From positions 248,001-312,000 of the forward strand of contig CAVUIT010000008.1 in assembly GCA_963741625.1 (NCBI GenBank): 64,000 nucleotides of DNA, written 5' to 3'. Below, one piece after another: positions 8,252-16,744 of the stretch. This DNA is from CAWBBA01 sp963741625. GTDB lineage: Bacteria > Desulfobacterota > Desulfomonilia > Desulfomonilales > Desulfomonilaceae. The notes below the pieces were generated by a model. It did no database searches and was not told where the DNA came from. It saw only the letters and a list, made by a program, of their open reading frames with translations. The first letter of the stretch is position 1. Each line of letters opens with the position of its first letter. The position numbers and the translations under genes are program-made.

Positions 8252-9025
8252 CTACCCCCATATACGAACGGCCGAAGTGGGGCACTTCTTGCGGCATTCG
8301 AGGCAGGATATGCACTCTTCCGCTCGGTCATCATAGACGCCGAAATCCTTCTTGCCCGGAGTGGTCTCCATGGGACAGACCTTGTTGCAGGCCCCACACT
8401 CGATGCAGTCCGACGTCCGTTCCGGAAAAACGGCCGCGAAACGGTTGAAAACCGATAGGCACACGCCCAGGGGGCAGATAACCTTGCAGAAGAACCGCCG
8501 ATGTCCCATGACCAAGATGATCAGTGTAAAAAGTATCGCCAGCCGAACGGAAAGAGTCACCACATCTGTGGTGCCGTTGATTATCGCCCAGGGAATCGCC
8601 GATTCTATTGTGGCCACAGGGCAAAGACGGCAAAAATATAGCGGAAAGTTTGGGCTAAGGAAATAGGGGACAAGAACCAGAAGTCCCACAAAGACCCCGT
8701 ACTTGATGAATCGCGTCCAAGAAGGGATCTGAAACTTGACATACGGGATCTTGTAGAGGAGTTCCTGCACCAATCCAAAAGGGCAGGCCCAACCGCACAG
8801 AAACCTTCCCGCCACTAATCCCGCCACAGCTATCCCGCCGATCACGCTTAGCGGAATGATCCCCAATGAGACGCACTGGCCGATCACACCCATCGGGCAG
8901 GCAAAAATTGAAGTCGGGCAGGAATGACAGTTCAGGACCGGAAAGCAAATGAAATGCCACTGGAACAGACCTATGTTGAAGACGACTGCAAGACCTAACT
9001 GAACCTTCAACCTGATTTTTTCCAC
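8252..9025 (-). CDS. membrane polyferredoxin, NapH/NosR-like 4Fe-4S protein
   Basis: Integral membrane electron-transfer protein of the NapH/NosR/RdxA type. Several hydrophobic helices surround two conserved loops, CGWACPFG and CKVICPLG, and the C-terminus has two 4Fe-4S ferredoxin motifs, CIECGACNKVCP and CISCLECRKKCP. An extra cysteine cluster, CHSCPTSIFACP, lies near the N-terminus. It probably passes electrons from the quinone pool or an inner-face donor to a periplasmic acceptor; the acceptor is not encoded here. The frame extends to a TTG at 9079, but GTG 9025 follows AAAAGG and begins MEKIRLKVQLGL, the usual start for the family. A small membrane-anchored protein gene precedes it, probably in the same operon. 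Confidence 0.85.
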   Translation of the reverse strand: MEKIRLKVQLGLAVVFNIGLFQWHFICFPVLNCHSCPTSIFACPMGVIGQCVSLGIIPLSVIGGIAVAGLVAGRFLCGWACPFGLVQELLYKIPYVKFQIPSWTRFIKYGVFVGLLVLVPYFLSPNFPLYFCRLCPVATIESAIPWAIINGTTDVVTLSVRLAILFTLIILVMGHRRFFCKVICPLGVCLSVFNRFAAVFPERTSDCIECGACNKVCPMETTPGKKDFGVYDDRAEECISCLECRKKCPTSAVRIWG

Positions 9026-9195
9026 TTTTATGAAACCTTTTCCGAAATTGCCGGCACGAGTGCCGGACTTTGCAAACAAACTGCCCTGTCCCTGAAGAAG
9101 CGCCCGAGTGCCTCACAGGATTCTTCTCGGATGAAGCCTTTTTCCGCCGGTCTTGAATCCATGGCAGAGCCGCAGACCTGCGGCCGGTGCTAGAT

Positions 9196-9513
9196 TCAGG
9201 TGGGACACGGCCGCCGGCCCTTGAGCATTCGCAAGTCAGGATAGTTGGAAATAAGACGCCCGTCCTTGTACTTGCCAATCCCTTCAAAGGTCGTAGCATT
9301 GACTACTTCGGGCTCTGTGAACCATTGGGATTGGACAGTGAATTCATCCTTTTTCTGCTCATATCCTGGGATCTTGATAGTGATCCCGACGTCTTTCAAC
9401 TTGTCGAATTTCTCAAGGTTGTCAAAAATGAGAAACTCCCGAAAGAAGCCGCCGTAGACTATCGCCGCGACACTCAATACGAGCAAGATTCCGAAAAAGC
9501 TCTTTCTAACCAT
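9196..9513 (-). CDS. small membrane-anchored hypothetical protein
   Basis: A 105-residue protein with one N-terminal hydrophobic helix (FFGILLVLSVAAIVYGGF) and a polar, presumably periplasmic domain containing EFTVQSQWFTEPEVV. The ATG at 9513 has AAGGA six bases upstream. It lies 170 bases upstream of the polyferredoxin gene on the same strand, which suggests a shared operon and perhaps a partner role in the same redox path. I do not recognise a family. There is no cysteine pair or heme motif in it. Confidence 0.6.
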   Translation of the reverse strand: MVRKSFFGILLVLSVAAIVYGGFFREFLIFDNLEKFDKLKDVGITIKIPGYEQKKDEFTVQSQWFTEPEVVNATTFEGIGKYKDGRLISNYPDLRMLKGRRPCPT

Positions 9514-9707
9514 TCTGATCCTTCTACTGCCACACGCATTTACTTGTTCCTGTCCGAGGAACAGCGGCGTCCAGACAACCGGCTTGCGGACCTCGTATCT
9601 ATAGACTGATTATAGCTTAATTGCAATTGACCTGCCATGCCGATCCGTGTCATTAAAGCGGGACTCTTTTGCGACTCGGCCGGCTGTGAGAGGTACAGAG
9701 AAAAGTC

Positions 9708-10292
9708 ATGGGAAAAGGAACTCTTTTCGTCATATCAGCGCCATCAGGTGCGGGAAAATCCACACTGGTAGCCAAAATCATGCAGATGTTTCCGGATATG
9801 CGCTATTCCATCTCTTGCACCAGTCGACCGCCGCGAAAGGGTGAAGCCGAAGGGGTGGATTACTATTTTATCAGCACCGATAAATTCCGGATGATGATAC
9901 AGCGCGACGAATTCCTGGAGTGGAAAGAGGTTCACGGAAACTTGTACGGCACTCCCGTGGCTCCTGTGAACGAATGCCTTGCATCGGCGCGGCTCATGAT
10001 CCTCGATATTGATGTGGAAGGCGCAAAGGAAGTCTTCAAGAAGATTCCCGGTGCAGTGGGCATCTTCATAGCGGCCCCCAGCATGACCGTTTTGGAGCAA
10101 AGGCTCCGACTTCGAGGCACCGATTCAGAGGAATCCATACGGACCAGGATGGTCAACGCGGCTCGCGAAATGGAACAGGCCGGAATGTTTAAGTATCAGA
10201 TTATTAACGATGACCTCGAAAAGGCCGTGGAAGAATTGGCCGGCATTATCAGCAAGGAATCGGGACAATCTATTCCGGAGACTTGCCTATAA
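9708..10292 (+). CDS. gmk: guanylate kinase
   Basis: Phosphorylates GMP to GDP with ATP in purine nucleotide synthesis, in the cytosol. The 194-residue length is typical. The P-loop SAPSGAGKST lies at about residues 10-19, the GMP-binding region has YSISCTSRPPRKGE followed by GVDYYFIS, and LDIDVEGA and the lid R-rich segment are present. The start ATG at 9708 is preceded by GAGAAAAG. The 3' end overlaps the end of the convergent htrA-like gene by 23 bases. The common neighbours of gmk (yicC, rpoZ) are not here. Confidence 0.96.
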   Translation: MGKGTLFVISAPSGAGKSTLVAKIMQMFPDMRYSISCTSRPPRKGEAEGVDYYFISTDKFRMMIQRDEFLEWKEVHGNLYGTPVAPVNECLASARLMILDIDVEGAKEVFKKIPGAVGIFIAAPSMTVLEQRLRLRGTDSEESIRTRMVNAAREMEQAGMFKYQIINDDLEKAVEELAGIISKESGQSIPETCL

Positions 10293-11406
10293 TTACATCG
10301 ACCGTATGGGTCTGCTTTCCTCGCATGACTTTCATTCTTATCAGATCACCGGGCTTTGCCCCCGCGACCAGACGGGAAAGGTGGCGGCCATTTCGGACGG
10401 CTTTGCCATCGGCATCCAGTATCAGATCGCCTTTCCTCAAACCAGCGTTGTACGCGGGAGTGGAATTGAGCACTTCGTCCACAAAAGTGCCGCGAGGACT
10501 GCCGAGACCCAATTGCCGCGCCTGCTCGCTGGTGACGTCTTCGACGTAAATTCCAAGCCACCCGCGGAAAATGTTTTCGGCGTTCATAGGAGATCGCATG
10601 AGTTCCGTTACATAGTTGACCGGTATGGAAAAGCCGATCCCCTTGCCCGATGCGATGATCGCCGTATTGACTCCTATTACTTCCCCCGCCATATTGAACA
10701 GCGGGCCTCCGGAGTTGCCCGGATTAATAGATGCGTCGGTCTGGATGAAGTTATCGTCGGGTCCCAGGCCGATAAAGCGCCCTTTGCCGCTCACAATTCC
10801 CACGGTGACCGTCCTTCCGAGGCCAAAGGGGTTTCCCACGGCTAAGACCCATTCTCCTACCTGGATTCTTGAAGAGTCCCCTATCCTTGCTTTTTGCAGG
10901 GCATACGGCGGATTGATCTTGAGAAGCGCCAGGTCTACCCTGGGATGTACTGCTACCACCTTTGCTAACTCAACACTGCCGGTTGAGAGCGTCACCAAAA
11001 TTTTTCCCGCTCCCTCCACCACATGGCCGTTCGTGACGATATGCCCCGCGGTATCGCAGAAGAATCCGCTGCCCAGACTGTCTGTCTGAAATCTGTCTCT
11101 TCCTTTGCCACGTTCGTCGAAATAGCCGGGACGGGATCGGAAGAGAGGCGGGGGTTCAGTGGAGCTGTTCTGGAGCATGTGCCTTTCTATGGAAATGTTC
11201 ACGACTACTGGTGTCAAGTCTTTGATCAAATCAATGAGTTCAGGACATCCCCCTCGCGGAGTCTGGGACTTCTGGGAGGTTGCATCTGCAGCGAGCGCTC
11301 CTATCGCGCCTAAGCAAGTCATGAAGACAATTACAAGGGAAAAGACAAAGAATCTGTGAAGGATCTTGGGCGAGTCTATACAAGAGGCACGTGAAATTCT
11401 TCGCAT
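10270..11406 (-). CDS. HtrA/DegP-like trypsin-type serine protease with one PDZ domain
   Basis: Envelope quality-control protease. After a signal or anchor segment (FFVFSLVIVFMTCLGAIGALAADA) comes a trypsin-like domain with catalytic His in VTNGHVVEG, Asp in RVDLALLK and Ser in NPGNSGGPLF, then a single PDZ domain in the last 100 residues (GWLGIYVEDV, AGLRKGDLIL). This DegS/HhoA-like layout suggests an envelope-anchored or periplasmic enzyme. ATG 11406 gives a normal signal peptide length; an in-frame ATG at 11490, only 13 bases after the speB stop, is an alternative, and neither has a clear ribosome-binding site. Its 3' end overlaps gmk on the other strand. Confidence 0.9.
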   Translation of the reverse strand: MRRISRASCIDSPKILHRFFVFSLVIVFMTCLGAIGALAADATSQKSQTPRGGCPELIDLIKDLTPVVVNISIERHMLQNSSTEPPPLFRSRPGYFDERGKGRDRFQTDSLGSGFFCDTAGHIVTNGHVVEGAGKILVTLSTGSVELAKVVAVHPRVDLALLKINPPYALQKARIGDSSRIQVGEWVLAVGNPFGLGRTVTVGIVSGKGRFIGLGPDDNFIQTDASINPGNSGGPLFNMAGEVIGVNTAIIASGKGIGFSIPVNYVTELMRSPMNAENIFRGWLGIYVEDVTSEQARQLGLGSPRGTFVDEVLNSTPAYNAGLRKGDLILDADGKAVRNGRHLSRLVAGAKPGDLIRMKVMRGKQTHTVDVIIGKSPE

Positions 11407-11503
11407 GACGCTGTGTGTATCAGCGGAATTTCTGTGTGTCAACTTTAAGTCTGATCGTCCAACCAGATTTATGGGCTCACATGCCTTCATGCCGTTTACG
11501 GGC

Positions 11504-12355
11504 TCACCGATTCATTCCCAGAATGAGCAGCAGTTCCCTGACAATCTTCGCCGCTGTTATGGTTCCCACTTCTGAAGGGTCAAGCCCGGGGGTGAGCTCC
11601 ACAACATCTGCTCCGATAACGTGCATCCTGCACAGGGCCTCGTAGAATCGTTCCAAATCGCGGTATAACCAGCCGCCGGCCTCGGGGTTCCCCGTTGCCG
11701 GTAGACAGGCAGGATCCAGCACGTCCAGGTCTAGGGTAAGGTAAACAGGGCGACTACCAACTCTCCGGAGCAGGGCTTTGTCCAGGCTCGGTCCCCACTC
11801 CATCCATGTTCCATGCTCGCGCATCCAGGAAAACTCTTCCGCAGTCCCCGAGCGTATCCCGAGCTGGATTAATCGGCCCGGCCCTGTGATTTCGTGCACC
11901 CGCCGGATTACCGTTGCGTGGTTAATGTAGCTCCCTTCGTAACTGTCTCTGAGATCAGTGTGTGCGTCCAAGTGAATGATCATCGCATCAGGATGCACTG
12001 TGTTTATCGCTCTCGCCACGGGCAGGGTAATCGTGTGTTCTCCTCCGAGACACAGTGGACGGCCTTCCTGGCGCAGTATTTCCGCTACAGCTCTTTCTAT
12101 GTTCGCCAGAGAAGACTCCAAAGATTCGCCGGATAGGGGCAGGTTCCCAAGATCGCTGAAGGGGCTGTTTTCCAGATCCGCATCGAGGAAGGGGGAGTAA
12201 GTTTCGATAGAGTCCGAAGCGATTCGAATGGCGTCGGGGGCTGGTCCAGTGCCGCCACGGTATGTGGCGGTCACGTCCAAAGGACAGCCGAGGATAGCTG
12301 GGCGTCCGGTGACTATTTCTCTGGAAGAGCAGGCGAGAAAAGTATTATCTTGCAT
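11504..12355 (-). CDS. speB: agmatinase (agmatine ureohydrolase)
   Basis: Arginase-superfamily enzyme hydrolysing agmatine to putrescine and urea with a binuclear manganese centre. The metal ligands are in GGEHT, HLDAHTDLRD and LDLDVLDPA; the length of 283 residues is normal. ATG at 12355 has AGGAG about 11 bases upstream. It is the third gene of a minus-strand set after pdaD and speE, with a 220-base spacer that contains a perfect palindromic repeat. Together with pdaD and speE it gives a path from arginine to spermidine; the AdoMet decarboxylase needed for spermidine is not in this window. Confidence 0.93.
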   Translation of the reverse strand: MQDNTFLACSSREIVTGRPAILGCPLDVTATYRGGTGPAPDAIRIASDSIETYSPFLDADLENSPFSDLGNLPLSGESLESSLANIERAVAEILRQEGRPLCLGGEHTITLPVARAINTVHPDAMIIHLDAHTDLRDSYEGSYINHATVIRRVHEITGPGRLIQLGIRSGTAEEFSWMREHGTWMEWGPSLDKALLRRVGSRPVYLTLDLDVLDPACLPATGNPEAGGWLYRDLERFYEALCRMHVIGADVVELTPGLDPSEVGTITAAKIVRELLLILGMNR

Positions 12356-12465
12356 CCGGTGATGCGCTCCTAATCATCCATGAGGATAAGATACAGTAGT
12401 GAACCGTCTTACTTGAAATAGATTCTGTGGGGCAGGCATCTGGTAAGTTCCTGTTGTTTCGACAT

Positions 12466-12500
12466 GTAGGGGCATCCCGTGTTTCGCGGGATGCCCCTAC
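12466..12500. repeat. palindromic GTAGGGGC repeat
   Basis: A perfect 14-base inverted repeat, GTAGGGGCATCCCG and CGGGATGCCCCTAC, with a seven-base loop, between speB and speE. Other members of the family occur at 32913-32950, 41999-42056 and 43644-43668. It could also act as a hairpin in the mRNA joining the two genes. Confidence 0.8.
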
Positions 12501-12575
12501 CCAGCCGACGGTCTGGAGAGCGCGCTTTGTTAGACCCTTTGAACCGCCCGTAAGCTCCATAAAACCCATGTAGAG

Positions 12576-13444
12576 TCAAACAGCTGCGTCTTCCATCATT
12601 TTGCGGACAAATACAGGCAAGGCAAAGGCCGCAGAATGCACATGAGGGTCGTAGGTACCTGAAGAGTCCGCGTCAGCTCCAGCGGCAATCCCCAGGGCTC
12701 CTTCCTCACCGGGTCAACGCTCTCTGAGCAGAACGTGAAAGACCAGAGGCCGCCAGGATATGAAGGGATTGTAGCCAGATAAGGCGTGGCCGCGTCGGAC
12801 CCAAAGACGAGCCGTAAATCCCGTACTGTTTTTGAAAACACGTCTCCCATGAAAAGAGGGCTTTCGGTCTGAAAAACCGCGGCTCCACCCTTCCTGAGAC
12901 TTTTCTTTATTGACTCGTAGAAGGTGGTTTCGAATAGTGCCACACCCGGACCAACCGGGTCAGTCGAATCCACGAGGACCAGATCAAATTTCTCCGTGAA
13001 ATTCTTAACAAAAGCCGCGCCGTCCTCGCAAACGACCTGAGCTCGAGGGTCAGAAAGTCCTCGCGATATTTCCGGAAAATACTCCCGGCACGATTTAACG
13101 ACCAAGGGGTCGATTTCGCAGAGGGTAACAGATTCCACTGTTGGGTATTTCACCACCTCCGTGACCGCTCCACCGTCGCCGCCGCCTATAATGAGGACGT
13201 TTCGCGGTTCAGATAGAACCCCCATGGCCGGGTGAACGAGCATCTCATGATAAATGAAAGAATCTTTCTCGGTAACCATGAAGCAACCGTTCAGTATAAG
13301 GACCCTACCCAGAGCATCAGTATCGAAAATCTGGATCTTTTGAAAATCACTGTTCGTATCAAGCACCTTCCGGGAATAACGAACGGAAAAGGCCGTTGCC
13401 TCGCCATAGATTTCAATGAACCATTCAGCCTGTGTCAAGGACAT
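12576..13444 (-). CDS. speE: spermidine synthase, with apparent frameshift near the 3' end
   Basis: Transfers aminopropyl from decarboxylated AdoMet to putrescine. The N-terminal beta domain and Rossmann core are intact: LIIGGGDGGAVTEVVKY, CEIDPLVV, and VLVDSTDPVGPG carry the ligands. The uninterrupted frame ends at 12596 with an unconserved tail. The expected conserved end (TYDPHVHSAAFALPVFVRKM) is present in another frame and stops at 12576; adding one base to the run of four Gs at 12690-12693 restores it. This is either a sequencing error or a recent mutation that replaces about 35 residues. The start overlaps the pdaD stop by 10 bases, showing translational coupling. Confidence 0.88.
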
Positions 13445-13908
13445 AACACCACCGCAGCAAAGACAGCTCCTACACGTCGAACCGTGAGGGTTGCAGAGAT
13501 ACTTTTGATTTCACGAATACGGATGCCCCGTATGACCTCCATACCCTCTCGAACCATTTCCCGCACAGCAACTTCGCAGGGTCCCGGGTCGCCGATGCGC
13601 GAGCATTCCATGATAAGTCCGGCGTGTGACGGGTCCACCGGAATGCCTACCGCTACAGACGCGGAAATGGTCGTTCCCGGTTCCGATGATACGCGATCTC
13701 CATAGGCCAGTGGAACCAGGGACCCCTTGGGCAATTCATAAGGTTCGATCTCTTCGGCTCGCGGCGGAAGGATGCTGCTCAACTTTACGAGGTTCGTGTC
13801 CCCTATCTTTGCGTCGAGAAGCGCCGCATCAAAAGCGTTCAGCTCGGTAGAAGCCTCCCCGCTGCCGGACGTAAGAAAAAAACGTTTCGGAAGGATTCCG
13901 ATCATCAA
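13435..13908 (-). CDS. pdaD: pyruvoyl-dependent arginine decarboxylase
   Basis: Decarboxylates arginine to agmatine. The 157-residue proenzyme contains NLVKLSSILPP, matching the self-cleavage site where the second serine becomes the pyruvoyl cofactor. GYEL-like PYELPKGSLVPLAYG and the SVAVGIP segment also match the PvlArgDC family, best known from archaea, chlamydiae and some Desulfobacterota. It is the first gene of the polyamine set, overlapping speE by 10 bases, followed by speB. ATG at 13908 (a second ATG follows directly) has AGGAGG seven bases upstream. The reaction fits the pathway arginine to agmatine to putrescine to spermidine. Confidence 0.93.
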   Translation of the reverse strand: MMIGILPKRFFLTSGSGEASTELNAFDAALLDAKIGDTNLVKLSSILPPRAEEIEPYELPKGSLVPLAYGDRVSSEPGTTISASVAVGIPVDPSHAGLIMECSRIGDPGPCEVAVREMVREGMEVIRGIRIREIKSISATLTVRRVGAVFAAVVLCP

Positions 13909-14078
13909 ATGCCTCCTAAATTTAAAGGCGACGGTGGATTATTCCGGGTTCGGAACGTCAGAATTCTAGCCGGAGGACTCCCTTCTTGTCCACAATCCTG
14001 CGTCTCCAATTGGACTCAATGTAAAACGGCGCACGTGACGGTCATAAGATGATTAATGGCCATCGAGTAATTACGCGT

Positions 14079-15392
14079 TTATTCTTGAGTAGGATCCTTT
14101 TGACATTGCCGCAGGATTTCTGCTTTGATCTGTTCCAGTTCTTCTCGAATGGCCTCTCGGCTCCCATGTATGAACATCTCGTTCTTGGCCAATCGGTCCT
14201 CGAGAACCTGGATTTTGGGAAGCATAAAGAAAATCGCGTAGACTGCAAGTGCTGCTAAAAGAACGAGGTTGAAAATCTGGATAATCCACAGCCAGAGCCC
14301 CCCCCACTGCCGATTCGTCTGAGCGGTATCTGCCGGGCTCGCGGCCTCCCGCCGCGCAGGGGGCGCGGAAGCTTCAACAGCCTCCGCTTTTCGTGGTGGC
14401 CCGACTTCAGACTTGCTCGGCCCGCTGGTCTCCTCACCTCGGATGGATTCTCCGCGCTGGCCGGATTCTTTTCCTGGAGCCCTAAGATCAGGGGCCGTCC
14501 GAATTGGTATCTTTCTCGTTTCCCGGATCTTATTTCCCTGGAAGACCTTGATGATAATATCTTTACCATCAAGTTGAGACAGTTGCGCAGGGTTAGGCTC
14601 TGGAAACAGTAGGATGCCGATGCCGGAATCGGACGCGAGATTGAATCGATTCCAGTCTTCACGTGGGATCGGCTTCTGCTCGGGCTTTCTTACTATTTGG
14701 GAATAAACGAGCTCTTTTTCCGGAAGCTCCACCCCGATTACCTGATCACTTCCGGAACGAATGTCCACGTTGAGCCATTCACCCTTCATAAGATTGTTCT
14801 CATCGAATGTGATGGAAGCCTTGTCCACATTGATCGACACGTCTCGCCCGGTCCCGAGCTGCACTGTCCGCTCTTTTTCGGGGACCGCATCCGAAGAGAT
14901 CAACGGCTGGTCGCCGACACTTATCGCGAACAGGTCGGCAACGCTCTTTCCTGCGAACAGGTTCACCTTAGTCTTGTCCAAGAGTTTCAGACTTAAGGAC
15001 TTGGTCATCGGGGCCTGGAAAACTTTTGTGCCTCGGTTGTACAGAGGGCCCGCGAAGGGAAGAGGCTTCCCGGGCTCATTGTTGGCATTCACCCACTGTA
15101 TATCCAGAAGTGTGACGTTTTGAATGAGTTTGTGATTCTTGAGGGTCAGAGAAATTGAGGTGAACGACGCTTGCGGATCGGTTTTCTTTATCTCAACTTC
15201 TTTATTGCCGACTGTGACCGTCACCTTGGGTACAAAATTGCCCTTTGGGTCCTTTATCCCCAGCGTTTCACAGGCAGCTTCTGCAGGAAAAAGGACCGCC
15301 CCAAGAAAGACCAGAAGGAGCAGCCGGCCGCCGAGCCTGATGTTTTGAAGTCGTTTCAGTCGGGTTTGAGTCGTCGAGCCATGCATAAACAA
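14079..15392 (-). CDS. hypothetical exported protein with C-terminal membrane anchor
   Basis: A 437-residue protein with an N-terminal signal peptide (RLLLLVFLGAVLFPAEAACE), a beta-rich region of about 270 residues, a proline/alanine/glutamate-rich linker (about 300-360), one strong transmembrane helix (LWIIQIFNLVLLAALAVYAIFFM) and a short cytoplasmic coiled coil (VLEDRLAKNEMF to EELEQIKAEIL). That arrangement suggests a periplasmic sensor or structural protein tied to the inner membrane. I do not recognise a family. The start is TTG 15392 or ATG 15386 after AAGG. It is divergent from the aminotransferase gene. Confidence 0.7.
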   Translation of the reverse strand: MFMHGSTTQTRLKRLQNIRLGGRLLLLVFLGAVLFPAEAACETLGIKDPKGNFVPKVTVTVGNKEVEIKKTDPQASFTSISLTLKNHKLIQNVTLLDIQWVNANNEPGKPLPFAGPLYNRGTKVFQAPMTKSLSLKLLDKTKVNLFAGKSVADLFAISVGDQPLISSDAVPEKERTVQLGTGRDVSINVDKASITFDENNLMKGEWLNVDIRSGSDQVIGVELPEKELVYSQIVRKPEQKPIPREDWNRFNLASDSGIGILLFPEPNPAQLSQLDGKDIIIKVFQGNKIRETRKIPIRTAPDLRAPGKESGQRGESIRGEETSGPSKSEVGPPRKAEAVEASAPPARREAASPADTAQTNRQWGGLWLWIIQIFNLVLLAALAVYAIFFMLPKIQVLEDRLAKNEMFIHGSREAIREELEQIKAEILRQCQKDPTQE

Positions 15393-15472
15393 AACCCATG
15401 CCTTGAAAACAAAGAATTTTCTTAGAGTTGCGCCATGTTAGCAGTAAAGGGCAAGAAAATCAATGAATAAGT

Positions 15473-15502
15473 TTGAAGCAACAACCTGGTTTTAACTATA
15501 AT
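15473..15502 (+). promoter_or_regulatory. sigma-70 promoter of the aminotransferase gene
   Basis: TTGAAG at 15473-15478 and a perfect TATAAT at 15497-15502 are separated by 18 bases and lie 40 bases before the start codon of the aminotransferase gene. Confidence 0.6.
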
Positions 15503-15542
15503 AGTTTAGGTTTGCGTACTGAAGACCAGACGGAGTCCCCTT

Positions 15543-16709
15543 ATGGAATCTCAGAACATTCCGATTTCCCAAAAATCCGAACAGATCCCGCCTTTCCTGG
15601 TCATGGATGTGCTCGAACGGGCCATGGAAATGGCCGCGAACGGCGAGGACGTCATTCACCTGGAAGTGGGCGAGCCTGATTTCGACACAGCAGACAACAT
15701 CATCCAAGCAGGCCTCGATGCCATGCGCGCCGGGAAAACCCACTACACGCCCAGCATTGGAATACCCGAATTGCGGCGCGCCATAGCCAGCTACCATTTG
15801 CAAACATACGGCGTTGAAGTGGAGCCACGGGACGTTGTAATAACCTCCGGCTCATCACCCGCCATATTCCTGGTGCTTTCCGCACTCTTGGATGCTGGCA
15901 GCGAGATTATCCTCTCTGATCCCCACTATGCCTGCTATCCAAATTTCATACGTTTTTTGGAAGGGGTGCCGGTGTTCGTGCCCGCGCCTGCTGAAGATGG
16001 TTTTCAGATGAATCCCGACGACGTGGAGAAAGCCATCACAGACAAGACGCGCGCGATCCTGATTAATTCGCCCTCCAATCCCACGGGGACCGTCATGGAA
16101 CCCGAAAGGATGAAACGGCTCGCCAGATTAGGCCTTCCCATCATATCCGATGAAATATATCACGGTCTAGTGTACGAGGGCCGGGAGAATTCGATCCTGG
16201 AGTTCACCAGGAACGCATTCGTTGTGAACGGCTTCTCGAAGCTATACGCGATGACCGGGTGGAGACTGGGTTATTTGATTGCTCTTCCGAACCATCTCCG
16301 GCCTATCCAGAAAATGATCCAAAACTTTTTCATCAGCCCAGCGGATTTTGTCCAGTGGGCAGGGTTAGAGGCTCTTACCAACTCGGCAGACCATGTGCGC
16401 AAGATGAAGGAGATTTTTAATCAGCGGCGGATGGCGATGATTTCGAGGCTCAAGGAGATCGGCTTCGGAATAAAGATTGACCCCACCGCGGCATTTTATG
16501 TGCTTGCGGACGCGAGGCGATTTTCTTCTGATTCTTACAAGTTTGCTTTTGATATTCTTGAAGAAGCCGGGGTCGGCGTTGCACCAGGGATTGATTTCGG
16601 CAGCAATGCCGAAGGGTTTATCCGATTTTCTTATACCAATTCTATTGAGAATATCAACATCGGCCTGGACCGAATCGAACTCTATCTCAAGACGCGGTTC
16701 GGCCGGTAA
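15543..16709 (+). CDS. pyridoxal-phosphate aminotransferase, class I/II
   Basis: Fold-type I aminotransferase of the AspC/AAT subgroup. GEPDFDTAD near the N-terminus, NSPSNPTG for cofactor binding, SDEIYHGLVYEG and the Schiff-base lysine at residue 233 in FSKLYAMTGWRLGY are all present; IRFSYTNS near the C-terminus holds the arginine that binds the substrate carboxylate. Likely donors are aspartate, alanine or aromatic amino acids; sequence alone does not decide. Length (388) is typical. A good promoter lies upstream, and rsmE follows after 35 bases, so the two probably form a transcription unit. Confidence 0.93.
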   Translation: MESQNIPISQKSEQIPPFLVMDVLERAMEMAANGEDVIHLEVGEPDFDTADNIIQAGLDAMRAGKTHYTPSIGIPELRRAIASYHLQTYGVEVEPRDVVITSGSSPAIFLVLSALLDAGSEIILSDPHYACYPNFIRFLEGVPVFVPAPAEDGFQMNPDDVEKAITDKTRAILINSPSNPTGTVMEPERMKRLARLGLPIISDEIYHGLVYEGRENSILEFTRNAFVVNGFSKLYAMTGWRLGYLIALPNHLRPIQKMIQNFFISPADFVQWAGLEALTNSADHVRKMKEIFNQRRMAMISRLKEIGFGIKIDPTAAFYVLADARRFSSDSYKFAFDILEEAGVGVAPGIDFGSNAEGFIRFSYTNSIENINIGLDRIELYLKTRFGR

Positions 16710-16744
16710 AGTCCGGTGGATAGGGCCGGCGGTTTGGCAATAAG

